Below are positions 13,175 through 13,215 of a DNA stretch of 13,215 bases, one piece after another. Origin of the DNA: Rhodospirillaceae bacterium (GTDB lineage: Bacteria; Pseudomonadota; Alphaproteobacteria; MPNO01; UBA2964); the NCBI GenBank assembly GCA_018660305.1, contig JABJKO010000313.1:1-13215 (forward strand), given 5' to 3'. Numbering within the stretch: the first letter of the stretch is position 1; every line of letters begins with the position of its first letter. The notes beneath the pieces were generated by a model. That model was not told where the DNA came from, did no database searches, and was given only the letters and a program-made list of their open reading frames with translations. The translations under genes were made by a program, and so were the position numbers.

Positions 13175-13215
13175 CAAAATTTCTATTCAGGGCGCTCCAG
13201 CCCTCTCCCCCTCCC

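Overview
This is a GC-rich stretch with dense, mostly head-to-tail genes. LepA, RecX, a tRNA-Ser(GGA) with an encoded CCA, nested palindromic 'CGTCATCCTCG' repeats and the high GC3 all suggest an alphaproteobacterium. That placement is an inference from style and content, not from a marker phylogeny.

Positions 1-9379 look like an accessory catabolic region. A possible gene 3' end (3-80) comes first. A group A FAD monooxygenase (147-1208, minus) then diverges from a one-domain VOC protein of the extradiol dioxygenase type (1315-1803, plus). A compact leftward operon follows, read SDR (5929-5120), amidase 2 (5094-3736), gamma-carbonic-anhydrase-like hexapeptide protein (3739-3218), amidase 1 (3159-1807). 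Divergent from it is a rightward pair: an orphan xanthine-dehydrogenase-family molybdenum subunit (6069-8381) and an ACMSD-like amidohydrolase/decarboxylase (8378-9379), joined by an ATGA overlap. Hydroxylase, monooxygenase, ring-cleavage-like enzyme, amidases, dehydrogenase-like protein and decarboxylase together resemble a toolkit for breaking down an aromatic or N-heteroaromatic compound. The substrate cannot be read from the sequence.

Positions 9380-13215 look like the conserved chromosome: a palindromic repeat pair (9392-9475), a Bcp-type peroxiredoxin, a strong terminator, recX, tRNA-Ser, a small membrane protein and lepA.

The most striking item is the peroxiredoxin (9568-10020). Its reading frame is broken only by TGA at 9703-9705, exactly at the peroxidatic cysteine (TPG-U-TIEG), and a SECIS-like hairpin lies just downstream. 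It is best read as a selenocysteine peroxiredoxin of 150 residues with no cysteine at all, and ordinary gene callers would truncate or miss it. A second oddity is the SDR, in which all four residues of the usual Asn-Ser-Tyr-Lys catalytic tetrad appear to be replaced.
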